Below, piece by piece: positions 17,464-26,797 of a DNA stretch of 55,023 nt. Source of the DNA: Candidatus Woesearchaeota archaeon (lineage in GTDB: Archaea > Nanobdellota > Nanobdellia > SCGC-AAA011-G17 > GW2011-AR20); the NCBI GenBank assembly GCA_018302465.1, contig JAGVZQ010000004.1, positions 1 through 55,023 on the forward strand, written 5' to 3'. The notes below the pieces were generated by a model, which worked only from the letters and a program-made list of their open reading frames with translations, was not told where the DNA came from and made no database searches. The stretch's first letter is position 1. Every line of letters starts with the position of its first letter. Position numbers and translations under genes: made by a program.

Positions 17464-18363
17464 TTATAACTTCTTTATCTTAGCAACAAAAAATCCAGAA
17501 GTGTCATTATCCTGAGGCCATATTCTTAAGCACTTTTCAACTTCTTTTGATAACTTCTTGCCATTATTATCAATAACTGCTTTGCTTTTTTTAATATTAA
17601 GGTTTATCCTTTCAAGCCTTGCATCATTATAATTTTCTAATAAAAAATTAACAACCTCTTCATTTTCTTCCGGAGAAATAGAGCATGTAGAATAGACCAT
17701 TATCCCTCCTCTTTTTAATAAATCAAAACAATGGCAGATTAACTTCTTCTGTACACCTGACAATTTCCTATACATATTTGGATTCCATATCTTAATAGTT
17801 TTCAATGACTTCCTTATTGTCCCAGTTCCGGAACATGGAGCATCCAGTAATATCTTATCAAAGTTTAATTGAATAGTCTCTGCCCAGGATTTAGTAAGAA
17901 TCGCATTACTAACCCCGCATCTTTGTAAATTAGTGGACAAAGCTGTCAATCTATCTGGCTTAATATCATTAGCAATTATAACCCCCCTATTCTGCATTAA
18001 AGCAGCCATCTGAGTAGTCTTGCTCCCTGGAGCAGCGCACGCATCCAAGACTATTTCTCCAGGTTTAGGGTCCAAAACAATAGGAGGAATCATAGACGCA
18101 GCTTCCTGTATGTAAAAATATCCTAACTGATGTTCTTTTAAATTCCCCAGGTCAGTCCTAGGTCCCTCAACAAAGAAACCCTCTTTACACCATGGAATTT
18201 GAGTTAATTTATAGTCTTTCAGCCTTTTCTTTAGCTCATTTACAGAAATTTTTAAGGTATTAACCCTTATAGATTTCCTTATATTTTTCAATGAAAACTC
18301 CAAAAAGCTGTCTATATCTGTCAAAGAAGCATATTTCTTAACAAATTTCTCTTTAAATTCCAT
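17464..18363 (-). CDS. NOL1/NOP2/Sun-family RNA m5C methyltransferase
   Basis: 'VLDACAAPGSKTTQMAALM ... LLDAPCSGTGTIRKS ... YSTCSISPEENEEVV'. Confidence 0.93.
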   Translation of the reverse strand: MEFKEKFVKKYASLTDIDSFLEFSLKNIRKSIRVNTLKISVNELKKRLKDYKLTQIPWCKEGFFVEGPRTDLGNLKEHQLGYFYIQEAASMIPPIVLDPKPGEIVLDACAAPGSKTTQMAALMQNRGVIIANDIKPDRLTALSTNLQRCGVSNAILTKSWAETIQLNFDKILLDAPCSGTGTIRKSLKTIKIWNPNMYRKLSGVQKKLICHCFDLLKRGGIMVYSTCSISPEENEEVVNFLLENYNDARLERINLNIKKSKAVIDNNGKKLSKEVEKCLRIWPQDNDTSGFFVAKIKKL

Positions 18364-18436
18364 AATATTTATTAGAAAAATGTATTTTAAATACTTGCGA
18401 ATAAAGATTTATATATAATCTAAAAGTAATGAGCAT

Positions 18437-19384
18437 ATGAAAATTGATATAAAAAGAGGTTTTACTGTATATAAAACAAAGGGGGACTATGTTGTAGCCT
18501 GCCCACATGCTGGTCCTGCTTTAGAAAGAACAACCTCTAGGGATGACAATAGTGAAACAGTAGGAAGCATATTATGGAAGCTGTTAGGTGGAAAATTAAT
18601 TATAGGCAACCTGTCAAGAGACAGAGTTCTGGGAATAGACTTCAATAGGGACATTCCAACTGTCAAAACCGCAATAGCTATGTATAATAGATCAACAGAA
18701 GCAAATGAATTCTTCGAATACAGAAAAAGATATGCTTGGGTTGCTGAAGATGAAAATGACTATGAATCAAGGTTGAAAATATACCAAAGTTTTTGGGCTG
18801 AAGTAGAGTCAGAGCCAAAAATTATTTTGGTTCATAGACAGTTTAACAGATTAAAAAGCCTTCCGGGTATAATGGATTTTATAGAGCTGCAAGGAAAGAA
18901 AAAAGACATTATGGAGACGATTAATAAGGTAAATAGAAAACATTCAGATTTTTTCAAAAAATTAGACAGGCCTTATAAACAAGCCATCATGTTTGAAACT
19001 GAAAGAATGATTGCCAATGTAATAAAAAAACATGGAACATTTGACTTAAGAAAACTTGGTAATGAGCAAAAAAATGTATTTTCTCGCGATTTAAAGATAA
19101 TCTCAAGATACTGCAGACCCTACATACTTGCAAGATTAAAAGATAATATAACCGCTCAAAATTACCTTAGAGCTACAAAAAGCACATTAGAGTATTCTCC
19201 AGCCCCATGCATCACCTTCCAAAATGTTTTCAATGGGGAACTAGCGCATGGTCCAAGAAGAAAGTTGTATGATATGAAAGATAAGTCAGTCATGGAAGTA
19301 GAGGGAAGCCATTTCATAAATTTATGGTATCCAGAAGTTGCAGCAGAAATAATAAAAAATGTTATAGAAGAATTATATTTGTAA
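18437..19384 (+). CDS. N-formylglutamate amidohydrolase-like protein
   Basis: 'CPHAGPALERTTSRDDNSETVGS ... GNLSRDRVLGIDFNRD'; weak family call. Confidence 0.4.
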   Translation: MKIDIKRGFTVYKTKGDYVVACPHAGPALERTTSRDDNSETVGSILWKLLGGKLIIGNLSRDRVLGIDFNRDIPTVKTAIAMYNRSTEANEFFEYRKRYAWVAEDENDYESRLKIYQSFWAEVESEPKIILVHRQFNRLKSLPGIMDFIELQGKKKDIMETINKVNRKHSDFFKKLDRPYKQAIMFETERMIANVIKKHGTFDLRKLGNEQKNVFSRDLKIISRYCRPYILARLKDNITAQNYLRATKSTLEYSPAPCITFQNVFNGELAHGPRRKLYDMKDKSVMEVEGSHFINLWYPEVAAEIIKNVIEELYL

Positions 19385-19385
19385 A

Positions 19386-19485
19386 TGCGATGGCGGGGAT
19401 TTGAACCCCGGTCTCTGCCTTGGCAAGGCAAAATATTGGCCATATGGTAAAATTACATATATTCTAACCACTATACTACCAATTT
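19386..19485 (-). tRNA. tRNA-Gly(GCC), intron between D-arm and anticodon arm, 5' acceptor strand mismatched
   Basis: T-arm CGGGG-TTCAAAT-CCCCG; anticodon loop TTGCCAA; D-arm GTATAGTGGTTAGAATAT; about 26-nt insertion at 19432-19458; 3' acceptor CCATCGC vs 5' AAATTGG. Confidence 0.7.
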
Positions 19486-19486
19486 A

Positions 19487-20833
19487 GTTGTCATTGGCGG
19501 AGGCTCTGCAGGTTATAGCGCAGCAGTGACAGCTGCGGAAATGAATAAGAAAGTTTGTGTGATAGAAAAAGGCCCTTTTGGGGGGTTATGCATTTTGAAA
19601 GGTTGTATGCCTTCCAAAACATTAATTCATTCTGCAAGAATAGCTGAATTAATAAAAAAATCAGATACCTATGGGATAAGTGTAAATAAAAATTTCAAAT
19701 TAAATCTTCCTTACATAATAAACAGGAAAAATAGAATAATAAAAGAATTTGCAGATTACAGAAAAGAGTCTATAAGCAAGAATAAGAATATAACTCTAAT
19801 TGATGGTGAAGGAAGCTTTATCTCTAAAAATGAATTAAAAATAAAAAATCAAATAATAACAGGGAAAAATTTCTTAATCTCGACAGGAAGTATAGAGTTT
19901 ATCCCAGAAATACAAGGGTTAAAAGAAACAGGCTATCTAACAAGTGATGATATTTTAGAATTAAAAAAATTTCCAAAAAACATAGCCATCCTAGGTGGAG
20001 GTCCGGTTGGAGTTGAATTCGCGTATTACATGAGCCAATTAGGTGTAAAAGTTACAATAATGCAAAGAAGTGAGCAAATCTTAAGCAATAATGATCATGA
20101 TTGTGCGAAAGAGCTTGAAAAATCTTTGAAGAAAAAAGGAGTAACAATCTACACAAATATAACATTAAAAAAATTCTCCAAGTCAGGAAACAAAAAGAAG
20201 ATATTCTTTGAAGCAGGAACAATAACAAAATCTATAACTGTAGATGAAATACTGGCTGCATTTGGAAGAAGACCAAACATTGATAAATTAAATCTGGAAA
20301 AAGTAGGGATAACTCCAGAAAAAGGAAGGATACAAAGTAACCAGTATTTACAAACCTCTGTAAAAAATATTTACATAGCAGGAGATGCATCTTCAAATCT
20401 ACCTGTTGTAAATGTTGCCATAGAAGAAGGAAAAATAGCAACCCATAACATGTTTTCATCTAAAAAGAAATCAGTCAATTATCATATGTTTCCTATGGCA
20501 GTTTTCTCTCATCCTGAATTTGCCTGGATAGGAATTTCAGAAAAAGAAGCAAATGAAAAAAATATTGAAATAAAAATTGGGAAATATCTATTTAATGATT
20601 TGGGAAAGGCAATATGTTTAAATGAGACAGATGGTTTCATAAAATTCATTGTTAATAAAAAAAATAATCAGATACTTGGAGTAAGTATCGTTGGTAATGA
20701 AGCCTCTGACTTAATACATGAAGCAATCCCATTACTATATTTCAAAGCTACATTAAACGATTTGGCAAAAATGCCTCATCTACATCCAACATTTGGGGAA
20801 ATATACAGTTATCTTGTTGATGAGATGGTATAA
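19487..20833 (+). CDS. Dihydrolipoyl dehydrogenase/mercuric-reductase-like FAD oxidoreductase; no in-frame start upstream of its GGGSAG motif
   Basis: 'LVVIGGGSAGYSAAVTAAEMNKKVCVIEKGPFGGLCILKGCMPSKT'; in-frame TAA at 19448. Confidence 0.8.
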   Translation, partial: VVIGGGSAGYSAAVTAAEMNKKVCVIEKGPFGGLCILKGCMPSKTLIHSARIAELIKKSDTYGISVNKNFKLNLPYIINRKNRIIKEFADYRKESISKNKNITLIDGEGSFISKNELKIKNQIITGKNFLISTGSIEFIPEIQGLKETGYLTSDDILELKKFPKNIAILGGGPVGVEFAYYMSQLGVKVTIMQRSEQILSNNDHDCAKELEKSLKKKGVTIYTNITLKKFSKSGNKKKIFFEAGTITKSITVDEILAAFGRRPNIDKLNLEKVGITPEKGRIQSNQYLQTSVKNIYIAGDASSNLPVVNVAIEEGKIATHNMFSSKKKSVNYHMFPMAVFSHPEFAWIGISEKEANEKNIEIKIGKYLFNDLGKAICLNETDGFIKFIVNKKNNQILGVSIVGNEASDLIHEAIPLLYFKATLNDLAKMPHLHPTFGEIYSYLVDEMV

Positions 20834-21106
20834 ATGGGATACTTAAGGGAAATACATTTTACCATCGCAAGAATGATTGAAGCGACAAAAAGAAAAGATG
20901 AAAAAGAAGTGAAAAGGCTAAACAAAAATTATTCAAGGCTAGCCTTAAACTATCATAAACCAAGGCTTGAAATAGAAGGGTTATATGATAGATGTGCAAA
21001 TGATTGCAGTCTTGCATTTGGTATGCTACCAAATAAATTAGAAGAATTAATATCAGATGCAGAAAAAATATTTTCTAAAATTCCAGAGCCAAGAGAAGAA
21101 GATTAA
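20834..21106 (+). CDS. Hypothetical protein in the oxidoreductase operon
   Basis: Starts 1 nt after the upstream stop. Confidence 0.6.
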   Translation: MGYLREIHFTIARMIEATKRKDEKEVKRLNKNYSRLALNYHKPRLEIEGLYDRCANDCSLAFGMLPNKLEELISDAEKIFSKIPEPREED

Positions 21107-22119
21107 AAATATTTATAATCAAAAATAAATCTTTTTTCTATCAATTTTTTCATAAACCCGGGAATCAGTCCAGTTAATATAAATTTTTTAAAAAAAAAGA
21201 TCCCACATTTAGGCCCCAGACTAATAACCATAGGGCTATTCCTTCCTTGGTATTTTAACAAGCTTTTCCCTTTAATCTCTTTTATTATGTTCTTACATAT
21301 AACCTTAGCGTGCTCTCTTGCATTCTGTGCTGTTTTTTCCTCTTTTGTGTTTATTATATCCCCTCCAGCATAAACCCTATTTGAAACTTTTAAATTCTCA
21401 TTCACAATTAAAAAGCCTTTTTTATTAGAAATAAACTTAGATCCAAAATTAAAATTGGGAGTTATACCTGTACATAAAAGAGCTAAATCTGCATTAATGC
21501 TATTTCCATCCTCTGTAATAAAAGAATTTTTTCTGTTCTTCTTTACATAATTATTTAAGATAACCCTGCATTTTCTTTTTTTTAAAAAGTTCATTGCATA
21601 TTCACTCACTTTCTCAGGATATCTTTGCATTAACCTATCATGTGGATGGACTAAAGTAATTTTTTTATTAGTATTAATAGCCAACTCGGCTGCAACTTCA
21701 ACACCTACAACACCACCACCAATAACAAGAATATCACCTGCCTTTTCAATTTTTTTATATATTTTCAGCAAATCCTCTGATCTTGAAACAGTTGAAACAC
21801 TACTTGATTTGAAAGGAAGATTATAACTTGAACCAGTAGAAATAATAAGATAGTCATACGGTATTTCCCTTCCTTTAATCCTTACATACTCATCCCCAAT
21901 ATAATCTACCTTGGAAATAATTACCTTAGCGTATTTCAAATAATTTTTATGTAATACCTGAATTTTATCACCATAAGTAGAATCACATAATGCATTGGGT
22001 ACAGAAGGGGTAAATTCAAAATATTCCGTTGTATCAATAAGAGTCACATTAAATTTTTTCTCAAGTTTCCTTGCGCACAAGCTGCCACAAAACCCACCCC
22101 CAATAATCACTATATTCAT
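21103..22119 (-). CDS. NADH dehydrogenase-like FAD-dependent oxidoreductase
   Basis: 'IVIIGGGFCGSLCARKLEKKFNVTLID ... DILVIGGGVVGVEVAAELA ... VYAGGDI'. Confidence 0.85.
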   Translation of the reverse strand: MNIVIIGGGFCGSLCARKLEKKFNVTLIDTTEYFEFTPSVPNALCDSTYGDKIQVLHKNYLKYAKVIISKVDYIGDEYVRIKGREIPYDYLIISTGSSYNLPFKSSSVSTVSRSEDLLKIYKKIEKAGDILVIGGGVVGVEVAAELAINTNKKITLVHPHDRLMQRYPEKVSEYAMNFLKKRKCRVILNNYVKKNRKNSFITEDGNSINADLALLCTGITPNFNFGSKFISNKKGFLIVNENLKVSNRVYAGGDIINTKEEKTAQNAREHAKVICKNIIKEIKGKSLLKYQGRNSPMVISLGPKCGIFFFKKFILTGLIPGFMKKLIEKRFIFDYKYF

Positions 22120-22149
22120 AACAAAATAGATTTGAACTTATTTATAAAC

Positions 22150-23031
22150 TTAACATAGAAGTTTCAATAGAATCGCTTTCTGTATGTGCAGTCTGTTTTC
22201 CGCTTGATCAAAGACTATAGATTTATTAGAATCCATAACCTCAGAAGTTACTTCCTCTCCTCGTTTAGCAGGCAGACAGTGCATAAAGAGAGCTTTTGGA
22301 GACTTTTTCATTAAATTAACATTAACCTGGTATTTCCTTAGTTGTTTAACTCTTTTAGCATGTTTAGATTTTGAAATTTGATAAGACATCCATGAATCTA
22401 CATAGACGATATCTGCATTTTTTATTGCCTTATTAACATCCTGTGTAACTTCAACTCCATTTATCCTAAACAAAGGTTGCATATTTCTTGGGCAAGCAAC
22501 AGACATTTTAATCCCTAATTTAGAACATGCAAACATCAAAGAATGAGTGACATTATTTTTAGCATCGCCAAAATAAGCTATTTTAATATTAGATAACCTT
22601 CTTAGTTTTTCTTTTATCGTTAATAAATCCCCCAATATCTGGCAAGGATGCTCATAATCTGTTAGACCGTTAATAACCGGGATATTTCCATTTTCTGCTA
22701 AACTAATCAAATCTTCCTGAGAATATAATCTTGCCATGACAACATTTACATACTTAGAAATAACTCTGGCAGTGTCCTCTATTGATTCTTTTCCCTTTCC
22801 AAGAGGGGAATTTCCTAAATCATAAAATATAGTATGCCCCCCTAACTGGTACACAGCCACTTCAAAAGATAATCTTGTTCTCAAACTAGGTTTTTCAAAT
22901 ATATCAAGCAAAACTTTATTTTTTAATTTAGAGTTATAATTTTGTGGAGATTTTTTTATCTTTTCAGCTAAAAAGATTAGATCTAAAATCTCCTTCTTGC
23001 TTAAATCATTTATAGAAAGTATATTTTTCAT
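22150..23031 (-). CDS. argF: Ornithine carbamoyltransferase
   Basis: 'EKPSLRTRLSFEVAVYQLGGH ... NGLTDYEHPCQILGDLLTIKE ... MHCLPAKRGEEV'. Confidence 0.93.
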   Translation of the reverse strand: MKNILSINDLSKKEILDLIFLAEKIKKSPQNYNSKLKNKVLLDIFEKPSLRTRLSFEVAVYQLGGHTIFYDLGNSPLGKGKESIEDTARVISKYVNVVMARLYSQEDLISLAENGNIPVINGLTDYEHPCQILGDLLTIKEKLRRLSNIKIAYFGDAKNNVTHSLMFACSKLGIKMSVACPRNMQPLFRINGVEVTQDVNKAIKNADIVYVDSWMSYQISKSKHAKRVKQLRKYQVNVNLMKKSPKALFMHCLPAKRGEEVTSEVMDSNKSIVFDQAENRLHIQKAILLKLLC

Positions 23032-24370
23032 TTCACAATTTTCTTTATTAACTTGAATAAAGGCTTTAAACTATTTAAATTAATATCATATCCTGCATAA
23101 ACTACTGGTTTATTTGGATTTAGTAATCTCTTTATATCTGAAGGTGTTCCCTGTATGACTAAATCTGCTTTAGCTCTATTGATAGTTTTCCTGAGATCCT
23201 CTAACTGTTTTTTTCCATAGCCTTCAGCTGGTAAAACTTTGCCAAGATGAGGATATTGTTTATAAACCTTTTTTAATGAACCTACAGCATACTTCTGAGC
23301 ATCCACAACTCTTTTAGCCCCATATATTTTCGCTGCAACAGTTGCAGTTCCATAAGTCATACCCCCATGAGTTAATGTAGGTCCATCTTCAACCACTAAC
23401 ACGGACTTTCCTCTGATAAATTCTCCACCATCAGATACAATTTCAGATTTTATTACCATAACTTTTGCTTTTGGATTTAATTTCTTAGCATTACTTTTTA
23501 TTTCATTAATTTCTTTTGGACCAACACCCCACATTTTAACAATCAATATCACATCTGCCATTCTAAAATTAGCCTCTCCTGGATGATATTTAGTCTCATG
23601 CCCCACTCTTCTAGGATCAACAACAACTGTATGCAAGTCTGGTTTTATAAACGAAAAATCATTATTCCCCCCATCCCAAATTATAACATCAAATTCTTTC
23701 TCAGCTTCCTTAACAATCTGCACATAATCCACACCAGCAAAGACAGCGATTCCCATTCTAAGATGAGGCTCATATTCTTCTCTCTCTTCAACAGTACATT
23801 TATTTTTTTCTAAATCTTCATATTGATAGAATTTCTGAACAGCCTCTTTTTTTAGGTCTCCATAAGGCATAGGATGTCTAATAGCAACAACTTTATATCC
23901 CTGATCTCTTAAGAATAAAGCAATTCTTCTACTCACTTTGCTTTTTCCAGAACCAGTTCTGACAGCACAAACACTAATAACTGGAATTTTTGATTTAATG
24001 TATGTATCCTTTGTTCCTAATAAACTAAATGAAGCTCCATTCGCAATAACTAAAGAAGCCCTATGCATTACATATTCATGGGAAACATCACTATAGGAAA
24101 AACAAACTTCATCCACATCATATTTTTTAATTAATTTTGGTAATTGTTCTTCAGGGTAGATTGGAATTCCTTTTTTATATAATCTTCCAGCCAGAGACTT
24201 AGGAAATATTCTAGTATCTATGCCTGGAATCTGTTCTGCAGTAAAGCAAACTACTTTGTATGCTGGGTTGTCCTTGAAATGGACAATAAAATTTTGGAAC
24301 TCGCGGAACTTTAAGCTCTATCGCGACCCCCAGCACCTAATACCACTATTCTTCTTGGGTTTTTACTCAC
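23028..24370 (-). CDS. Cyclic 2,3-diphosphoglycerate synthetase-like protein, from GTG at 24370, interrupted by a 20-nt candidate BHB intron
   Basis: Exon 1 MSKNPRRIVVLGAGGRD; exon 2 FQNFIVHFKDNPAYKVVCFTAEQIPGI...; 'VCAVRTGSGKSKVSRRI'. Confidence 0.75.
24300..24319 (-). other. Candidate 20-nt BHB intron in cDPGS-like mRNA (AGAGCUUAAAGUUCCGCGAG)
   Basis: CGCG/CGCG 4-bp central helix, bulges AUA and AGU, inner helix GAGC/GUUC; cutting 2 nt into each bulge joins GGT CGC GAT|TTC CAA AAT. Confidence 0.65.
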
Positions 24371-24372
24371 AA

Positions 24373-25320
24373 CTAGTTCACCTCTTTTAATATACCTAAC
24401 AAAGTTTTACCTTTATGAGTTAGGTAATAACACTTATGTAAACGAGTACTATTATTTATATATTTGTATTCAGCGTTTACTAAACCCAAATCAATATCTT
24501 TATTTAATGCGTCTCTAACAGACCAGTGAGAGTTTCCCGAAAGTTTTGCTATTTTAAAAGAGTCCAATAACTCATTTTCAATTTTATTCCAGTATTTTAT
24601 TCTTGCTCTAGTGTATTGTTTATTTTTATATCCCAATATCAGTTTAGTCCATTGCCTATCTAAATCTATAAAAATTTTATCAAGTATAATATTAGAAATA
24701 ATATTGACATGACAATAACTAATTTCATAACATCCTTTAGTCATTCTAACATTTGGTTTTTTCTTATAAAGTAAATCACAAATTTTGATTAAGTAATTGA
24801 AATATTCTTTGTTTTTAACAGTTATCACCACGCCATGAATTTGTTTGTCTCTCAAGATTACGCCACCATCTCCTATAGAGTAACCGCTCAGAAAATAAGT
24901 ACTTAGGCAAGAGTTAGACATAATTTGTTGCATAGACTTCTTAAAGTAATCACTCATAAATCTAGAAAGAACTCTGCTATTAATCCTAAAGTCAAGATTT
25001 TCTTTCGTTGCTAGTTTGGAGTAAGATAATTCAAATTGAACATTTGGAATTTCCTTATTGAGATTCTGTATAATATTAATATCTTTTTTACTAGTTTTTA
25101 CATAACACCTCCAATCTTCAACAGGTATATCAAAGTTGTTACTAAATATCTTTAACATCTTTTTTACTAGAACTATTTCGGCATTGGCAAACCCAATTCC
25201 ATCTCTAGTCTTAGAGCCTTCTGCAAAATAGAATCCAATTAACCAAGAAATGTCTTGATTTAATTTTATTTTTTTATTTAATAGATAGAGGTATTTTCTT
25301 TTCAAATTAACATCAAACAA
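24373..25320 (-). CDS. LAGLIDADG homing endonuclease
   Basis: Two motifs: 'WLIGFYFAEGS' and 'YFLSGYSIGDGG'. Confidence 0.88.
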   Translation of the reverse strand: MFDVNLKRKYLYLLNKKIKLNQDISWLIGFYFAEGSKTRDGIGFANAEIVLVKKMLKIFSNNFDIPVEDWRCYVKTSKKDINIIQNLNKEIPNVQFELSYSKLATKENLDFRINSRVLSRFMSDYFKKSMQQIMSNSCLSTYFLSGYSIGDGGVILRDKQIHGVVITVKNKEYFNYLIKICDLLYKKKPNVRMTKGCYEISYCHVNIISNIILDKIFIDLDRQWTKLILGYKNKQYTRARIKYWNKIENELLDSFKIAKLSGNSHWSVRDALNKDIDLGLVNAEYKYINNSTRLHKCYYLTHKGKTLLGILKEVN

Positions 25321-25401
25321 AAAAGCAGATTGGCATTTATAAACTTCGTGCGCAAGGTTGTCCGATGGACTAGTGAGTTGAATATATATTTTGAAATAGT
25401 T

Positions 25402-25796
25402 CTATTTTAGTTTAATTAAAGCTTTTCCCAAGGTACTACAATCAACTCCAAAACAGCTAACACTTACATCCTTTCTTTTATATTTTCCAGCAACCACAGA
25501 AAATCCCAAAAATTGATCAGTTTTCTGCATTTCCTTGAACAATTCATATGTCTGGTTAGGAACAATATGAACAAAATAACTATTCATTCTATTACTTTCC
25601 ACTATAATAAAATAATCCCCTTTTTCAATCGTTTTCACACCTAGAGAAAATTTATTTTTCTTAAGTTTATTAACAGTATCAGAGAAAATTTTCTCAAATT
25701 TTTCTTTGTTTCCTATACTTAAATTTAATAGTTTATCCGGGAGACCTCCTTATTAAAAAAGATTTTCAACAGAGCCAGTTTATCCCAATTATTCAT
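25402..25796 (-). CDS. Unknown operon gene; likely start ATG at 25796 overlapping the carbamate kinase stop; reading frame interrupted near 25737-25780
   Basis: ATGA overlap; MNNWDK... then NLSIGNKEKFEK... in another frame; 9-bp direct repeat GGATAAACT at the break. Confidence 0.45.
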
Positions 25797-26707
25797 CTTG
25801 TTATCAAAGTTCCTGCTTTCCCTTTCAAAGCTCTCTCAGCACTTTCAGTATCAGTAATAATAACTTTTTTCCCTTTCTTTAAAAAATCAATAGCAGCTTC
25901 AATTTTTGGCCCCATGCTTCCTGTAGGAAAATATCCTTCTTCTAAATACTTCTTAGCTTCATTTACATTTATTTTTTTAAGTTTAATCTCATTTTTCATC
26001 CCATAATTTAAACAAACATTCTTTACGCCAGTCAGAATCAATAATATATCCGCGTTTATAGCCTTCCCTAAACAAGCAGAAGCCCAGTCTTTATCAATTA
26101 CACCCTCTACACCCATAATTTTTCCAAATTTTTTAATAACAGGAATACCTCCCCCGCCTCCGCAGATAACAACATTGCCTTTTTCAATTAAGGTTTTTAT
26201 AGTTTTAAACTCTAAAATTTTAATAGGCCTTGGAGAAGGAACAATTCTTCTATACCCCCTATTTGAATCTTTTTTCATTCTATGCTTATTTCTTAGTTTC
26301 ATGTATTGTGATTTATTATAAAATGGACCGATAAACTTAGTCGGATTTCTAAAAGCTGAATCATTTTTATTTACCAAAACCTGAGTCAAAATAGTTACTA
26401 CATCTTTCTTTGTATTTCTCAACTCATTAACTATTTGCTCTTCTAAAGGGTAACCTATCAAACCTTGTGACTCGGCCCCCAAAATATCTAATGGCATTGG
26501 AGGAACCTTTTTTCTGGAGATTTCATTCTGTAGAAGGAGATTGCCAATTTCATAACCATTTCCGTGAGTAATAACGACATTATTCTTTTTAATAATAGGG
26601 GCTATATTTTTAGACATCAATTTTATATTCTTAATCAATGTATGATGTGTCTCTTTTTCTCCCTTCTTTATAATTGCATTCCCGCCTAATGCTATAACAA
26701 TTTTCAT
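25793..26707 (-). CDS. arcC: Carbamate kinase
   Basis: 'IVIALGGNAIIKKG ... VITHGNGYEIGNLLLQNE ... VVICGGGGGIPVIK ... GSMGPKIEAAI'. Confidence 0.93.
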   Translation of the reverse strand: MKIVIALGGNAIIKKGEKETHHTLIKNIKLMSKNIAPIIKKNNVVITHGNGYEIGNLLLQNEISRKKVPPMPLDILGAESQGLIGYPLEEQIVNELRNTKKDVVTILTQVLVNKNDSAFRNPTKFIGPFYNKSQYMKLRNKHRMKKDSNRGYRRIVPSPRPIKILEFKTIKTLIEKGNVVICGGGGGIPVIKKFGKIMGVEGVIDKDWASACLGKAINADILLILTGVKNVCLNYGMKNEIKLKKINVNEAKKYLEEGYFPTGSMGPKIEAAIDFLKKGKKVIITDTESAERALKGKAGTLITR

Positions 26708-26797
26708 TTTCTCAAAAATTTCTCCAGTCTATTCATTCCTTCCTTTATTTTATTCATCTCTCTCTTAGAAATCTTTATCATTAACCAGATAAGAGTA

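Noticed and set aside
24258-25372. Shared 'ggttgtcc...ggac' motif at 24264 and 25356 as homing target copies
   Set aside because: The first is ordinary cDPGS coding sequence (DNPAYK); short match, likely chance
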